DNA from: Nitrospinota bacterium
GTDB lineage: Bacteria > Nitrospinota > Nitrospinia > UBA9942
Length of the DNA stretch: 6,666 bases
Assembly: GCA_016200365.1 (NCBI GenBank)
Contig: JACQEW010000286.1
Location: forward strand, 1-6,666
Direction of reading: 5' to 3'
Below are positions 4,456 to 6,666 of this stretch, piece by piece; within the stretch, counting starts at the first letter, position 1, and every line of letters starts with the position of its first letter. Both the position numbers and the translations under genes were made by a program. Under the pieces are notes generated by a model. The model was not told the DNA's origin. It saw nothing but the letters and a program-made list of their open reading frames with translations, and searched no databases.

Positions 4456-4527
4456 TTAGATGAACGGAAACCGTTCCGATAATATCTGAATTTGTATATT
4501 AGTCAGACATAGTTTGCATTTCGCCAT
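4456..4527 (-). CDS. 23-codon ORF, possible leader or gene remnant
   Basis: The minus-strand ATG at 4527 opens MAKCKLCLTNIQIQ and stops at two consecutive TAA codons (4458-4453). GGAAA seven to eight bases upstream is a weak ribosome site. The CxxC at residues 4-7 resembles the opening of some HNH-type nucleases (CKLCL...), so this could be the stub of a deleted cassette gene. It lies between the array promoter and the TIR gene and could instead be a leader peptide. Evidence for expression is limited to its position. Confidence 0.3.
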   Translation of the reverse strand: MAKCKLCLTNIQIQILSERFPFI

Positions 4528-4567
4528 AATTGATTTCCGATATTAAATTATACTATTTTGTAGATTT

Positions 4568-4600
4568 TGAAAAGCACTATAGACAGGAAACTGCTTTTCA
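4568..4600 (-). promoter_or_regulatory. Hairpin at the predicted 5' end of the array transcript
   Basis: TGAAAAGCA (4600-4592 on minus) pairs perfectly over nine bases with TGCTTTTCA (4576-4568), with a 15-base loop. The promoter at 4608-4636 predicts a start at about 4601, so the stem would form the first bases of the mRNA. 5'-terminal stems commonly protect messages from decay. No T-run follows, so it is not an intrinsic terminator. Confidence 0.5.
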
Positions 4601-4607
4601 TAGAGAA

Positions 4608-4636
4608 ATCATACCTTTACGAAAAATTGGTGTCAA
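4608..4636 (-). promoter_or_regulatory. Consensus-like sigma-70 promoter driving the array
   Basis: On the minus strand: TTGACA (4636-4631), a 17-base spacer, TATGAT (4613-4608). This is the best promoter in the window by match and spacing. It faces the TIR gene and is the likely source of transcription for it and possibly for the following nuclease-like cassette, comparable to the Pc promoter of an integron. A second isolated TATAAT lies at 4552-4547 without a good -35. Confidence 0.75.
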
Positions 4637-4639
4637 GTG

Positions 4640-4676
4640 AATTTTGGGAATTTTGGGAAATTTTTGGTCATTTGGG
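4640..4676. repeat. Phased CCCAAAATT-type repeats upstream of the array promoter
   Basis: On the + strand AATTTTGGG occurs in exact tandem at 4640-4648 and 4649-4657, followed by diverged copies ending near 4667 and 4676. The four copies recur every 9-10 bases, about one helical turn, and begin four bases upstream of the -35. They could be an UP-type AT-rich element or an operator array for a DNA-binding protein. Confidence 0.5.
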
Positions 4677-4741
4677 AAGTAAGTGGATACCCCACATCTA
4701 TACTTATGTGTTGGAGTGTGACATAAAATAAAAAAACAGTA

Positions 4742-4895
4742 GAGTTTCTTGCAAAACTGTCTGTCATCCCCAAATGCTTTTATCCCCGATACAAGCACTC
4801 GGGGACGGATATGCCCCCGACTGAATCTATCGGGGGTAGATTCCCGCTCAGAATCTCTGCGGGAATGACAGAATTGGGACTTTTGCAAGAGCCTC
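4742..4895. repeat. 150-bp compound palindromic element
   Basis: Outer arms TCTTGCAAAA (4747-4756) and TTTTGCAAGA (4881-4890) are exact complements, extended by GAG and CTC at 4742-4744 and 4893-4895. Inside these, TCTGTCAT (4760-4767) pairs with ATGACAGA (4865-4872). Three small hairpins lie within: TCCCCGA/TCGGGGA (4783-4805), CCCCCGA/TCGGGGG (4814-4836) and ATTCCCGC/GCGGGAAT (4840-4866). The 'TGACAG...GGGAATC' style is that of widespread intergenic palindromes or MITEs. It separates the fusion gene from the array promoter and may stop transcription between them. Confidence 0.75.
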
Positions 4896-4949
4896 AATAG
4901 ATTTCAGAATAAAATTAGTGTTTTTTCTCCCTTTCTCCTTATATGTTTT

Positions 4950-6666
4950 TTATAATTTCCTTTTCAGTCTGCACTCAATCCCTTTAGTTTTAAGGGTCAA
5001 TGATGCAATACCATGCTCGAAGATGATTGATCTATCAGCAATATGCTTATTCCCCTTCACAACACTGCTTGATAATATAAAGGTATTATTGATGGGACGG
5101 AAGGTATGGGTTATGAGAAAGGTATTCCATTCCCTTTTTAAGACATAAGGGAACAGGCTTGCAAAGGGGAGAGAGAGTTCCTGTAAGCCGGACTTAAGCC
5201 CGCTCATCAATTCAAGATAGGTGGTTCTTTTCTGAAATCTCAGTCTGTCGCTTGCATAGAAGGGTATCCTGTCTATGCCTATATTTAATGCAGATAAGCC
5301 GCTTAATCTCTTGCCGGTATAACGATTAAATGCTACAGACCGCTCGCCTTTATAAAAGTAAAGCCTGTCTTTAAAAAGTGAGGACTCTACAAATAGCAGT
5401 CCGACAGAATCCATATCATAGAGCCATTCATCGTGATATATCTTACCGTTAATATTTAGATCATACCTATCTCTCTGTCCCAGCTCAAAACCTACAGCCT
5501 CTTTTACACCTCCATCAACAGGGATATTCATAACCGTTTGCTCTTCTTCCGGGGTGCCGGAGGGGATATACTCGTCATATTCATTATACTTAGTCAGAAA
5601 GTCTGAAAAAGATACCGGAATAGTCTGTGTCCCCAGTGTGCCAACGGACTGAAACTGCATGTGCAAATGGGGATGGGGGGATAGACCAGAGCTGCCGACA
5701 TGCCCTATTATCTGTCCTTTTTTGACAATCTGTCCGGGCTTTACCTGAATATCCTGCTGCCTCAAGTGGCATGCCGCCGAGAAGATGCCCGGGCTGTGCT
5801 GAAGGATGACATGATTCCCCCAGTTGTATTCTAAATTGGTTGTAGTTACAGGGTTATCGGGTATTGATGATGTTACAGCGGCGACAGCGCCATCACCGGC
5901 TGCAATGACTGGCATGTTATAGCAATAATAGTCATCGAGATTTTTACCATCGTTTTTATAAGGGATTTTATTTTTCTCTGTTACTATAAAGTCCAATCCC
6001 CATTTAAATATCCCCTTGTGGGTATGTCTTCCATCAATCCCCTGACTGACAAACCACCACCCCATAAATGGTAATGAAAGTCTTCTCTCCGCCTTTCCTG
6101 TCTTTTCTCTTTCCCTGAGGAAAGTTTTAATATTTTCTTCCGGCGATAGCGGTATGTAAACCCTGTAGAGCGGGGGTTGTCCATTCTCTTTATAGATTAA
6201 ATATAGGGTGAGGAGGGTAATCATGTTAAAAGGTGCGGTGAGGACTGGAAGCCTGTAAGATGAAAGAATAGTTGTAATGCCGGTTCCTGCAATTATTGTA
6301 AACAGGGATGCAGCAATACCGATAAGGAGGCTTTGCGGGTTAAGGACAAAGAATATCCCTGCAACTGCGAGTGATGTCAGGATTACATTGTAGCTCCCTG
6401 TGTTTATAAAAGGGGTATAATTCGGGAAGATCAAGGTAAAGCCTATAGCTGCAAAAAATGAGAGGACTGTAACAAACCCCATTATTCTCGAGTAAAGAAA
6501 TAATCCTGTGAGGATGAGGATGCCCGATAAAGTGAGTGGACTAAAGACAATATATCCGATATTTTTGAAAAATATCTCCATAATGGGCTGGCTCTCTGTA
6601 AGGTAATTAACCGTTGTTACCTCTTTATCCGCTGCTATCAGGGCAAGCCATGTTACAAGGACAAAG
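4950..6666 (-). CDS. Urea transporter fused to an M23-family metallopeptidase (5' end outside the window)
   Basis: The frame stays open to the right edge, so the in-frame ATG at 6581 is internal; 571 residues are visible. Positions here count from that Met. The 28 residues before it include FVLVTWLALIAA, like the end of the first repeat of a urea channel. Residues 10-130 contain five membrane helices and the second-repeat signatures NVILTSLAVAGIFFVLN and LPVLTAPF, typical of the UT family, which conducts urea passively. Residues about 170-330 are an M23 peptidase: H188 and D197 in HKGIFKWGLDF, GNHVILQH, VKKGQIIGHVGSSG at 286-299 and HLH at 305-307, keeping the zinc ligands. About 210 further residues have no domain I know. 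Canonical UT channels have both ends in the cytoplasm, which is odd for a peptidoglycan hydrolase. Downstream lies a palindromic element that may terminate transcription. Confidence 0.85.
   Translation of the reverse strand, partial: FVLVTWLALIAADKEVTTVNYLTESQPIMEIFFKNIGYIVFSPLTLSGILILTGLFLYSRIMGFVTVLSFFAAIGFTLIFPNYTPFINTGSYNVILTSLAVAGIFFVLNPQSLLIGIAASLFTIIAGTGITTILSSYRLPVLTAPFNMITLLTLYLIYKENGQPPLYRVYIPLSPEENIKTFLREREKTGKAERRLSLPFMGWWFVSQGIDGRHTHKGIFKWGLDFIVTEKNKIPYKNDGKNLDDYYCYNMPVIAAGDGAVAAVTSSIPDNPVTTTNLEYNWGNHVILQHSPGIFSAACHLRQQDIQVKPGQIVKKGQIIGHVGSSGLSPHPHLHMQFQSVGTLGTQTIPVSFSDFLTKYNEYDEYIPSGTPEEEQTVMNIPVDGGVKEAVGFELGQRDRYDLNINGKIYHDEWLYDMDSVGLLFVESSLFKDRLYFYKGERSVAFNRYTGKRLSGLSALNIGIDRIPFYASDRLRFQKRTTYLELMSGLKSGLQELSLPFASLFPYVLKREWNTFLITHTFRPINNTFILSSSVVKGNKHIADRSIIFEHGIASLTLKTKGIECRLKRKL

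Noticed and set aside
4419..4460. attC site upstream of the TIR gene
   Set aside because: No GTT box or paired arms could be found; only a weak TAATAA/TTATTA match is present.
4598..4897. 99-codon minus-strand ORF
   Set aside because: Most of it is a translation of the compound palindrome (the CHSRRDSERESTPD phrase is typical of such repeats) and it overlaps the promoter and phased repeats.
6579..6581. ATG as the true start of the urea transporter/M23 protein
   Set aside because: The frame is open upstream to the window edge and encodes urea-channel-like residues (FVLVTWLALIAA), so the start lies outside.

Overview
This window looks like chromosome from an uncultivated, probably anaerobic Gram-negative bacterium. 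It carries RnfB (ferredoxin-linked electron transport), an RseC-family membrane protein and a urea-transporter/M23-peptidase fusion, at moderate G+C and with many short dispersed palindromes. A Nitrospirota or Desulfobacterota-like host is a guess from gene style and repeats; no rRNA or marker gene fixes it. Every gene except the fragment at the left edge is on the minus strand.

Layout from left to right. (1) 1-180: the C-terminal end of a plus-strand gene, probably a CapD-type nucleotide-sugar dehydratase/epimerase. (2) 181-680: a non-coding-looking stretch bounded by a perfect 16-bp inverted repeat (184-199 and 590-605). It holds two complex hairpin units and a tiny minus-strand ORF, MATKKKAVKKTAKKSTKKC, which has a near-perfect Shine-Dalgarno sequence and a good sigma-70 promoter. 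(3) 681-2033: rnfB followed by rseC, with a tandem plus inverted repeat at their junction. (4) 2086-4418: a set of minus-strand genes separated by sites that look like integron attC sites. They encode a BrnT-type toxin with its antitoxin, a 322-aa protein resembling a PD-(D/E)XK nuclease with an altered active site, and a TIR-domain protein. No integrase gene is in view. (5) 4419-4949: a leader and promoter region with a consensus-like minus promoter, phased repeats upstream of it, a hairpin at the predicted transcript 5' end, and a 150-bp palindromic dispersed element. (6) 4950-6666: a urea transporter fused to an M23 peptidase, cut by the right edge of the window.

The main result is the cassette array. 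Two sites (2086-2144 and 3746-3813) have the attC layout: an outer AAC/GTT box pair, an inner imperfect hairpin, and two unpaired bases on one arm. In both, the unpaired bases are T and G on the window + strand. That is the polarity expected if + is the recombining bottom strand and the cassette genes read on minus, which they do. The next gene starts a few bases after the 3746-3813 site, and the antitoxin's stop codon lies inside the other site; both are typical of cassettes. A toxin-antitoxin pair, a TIR protein and a nuclease-like protein fit a stability and defence cargo. The array lies directly upstream of rnfB, where other rnf genes might be expected, so it may have been inserted into or beside the rnf locus.
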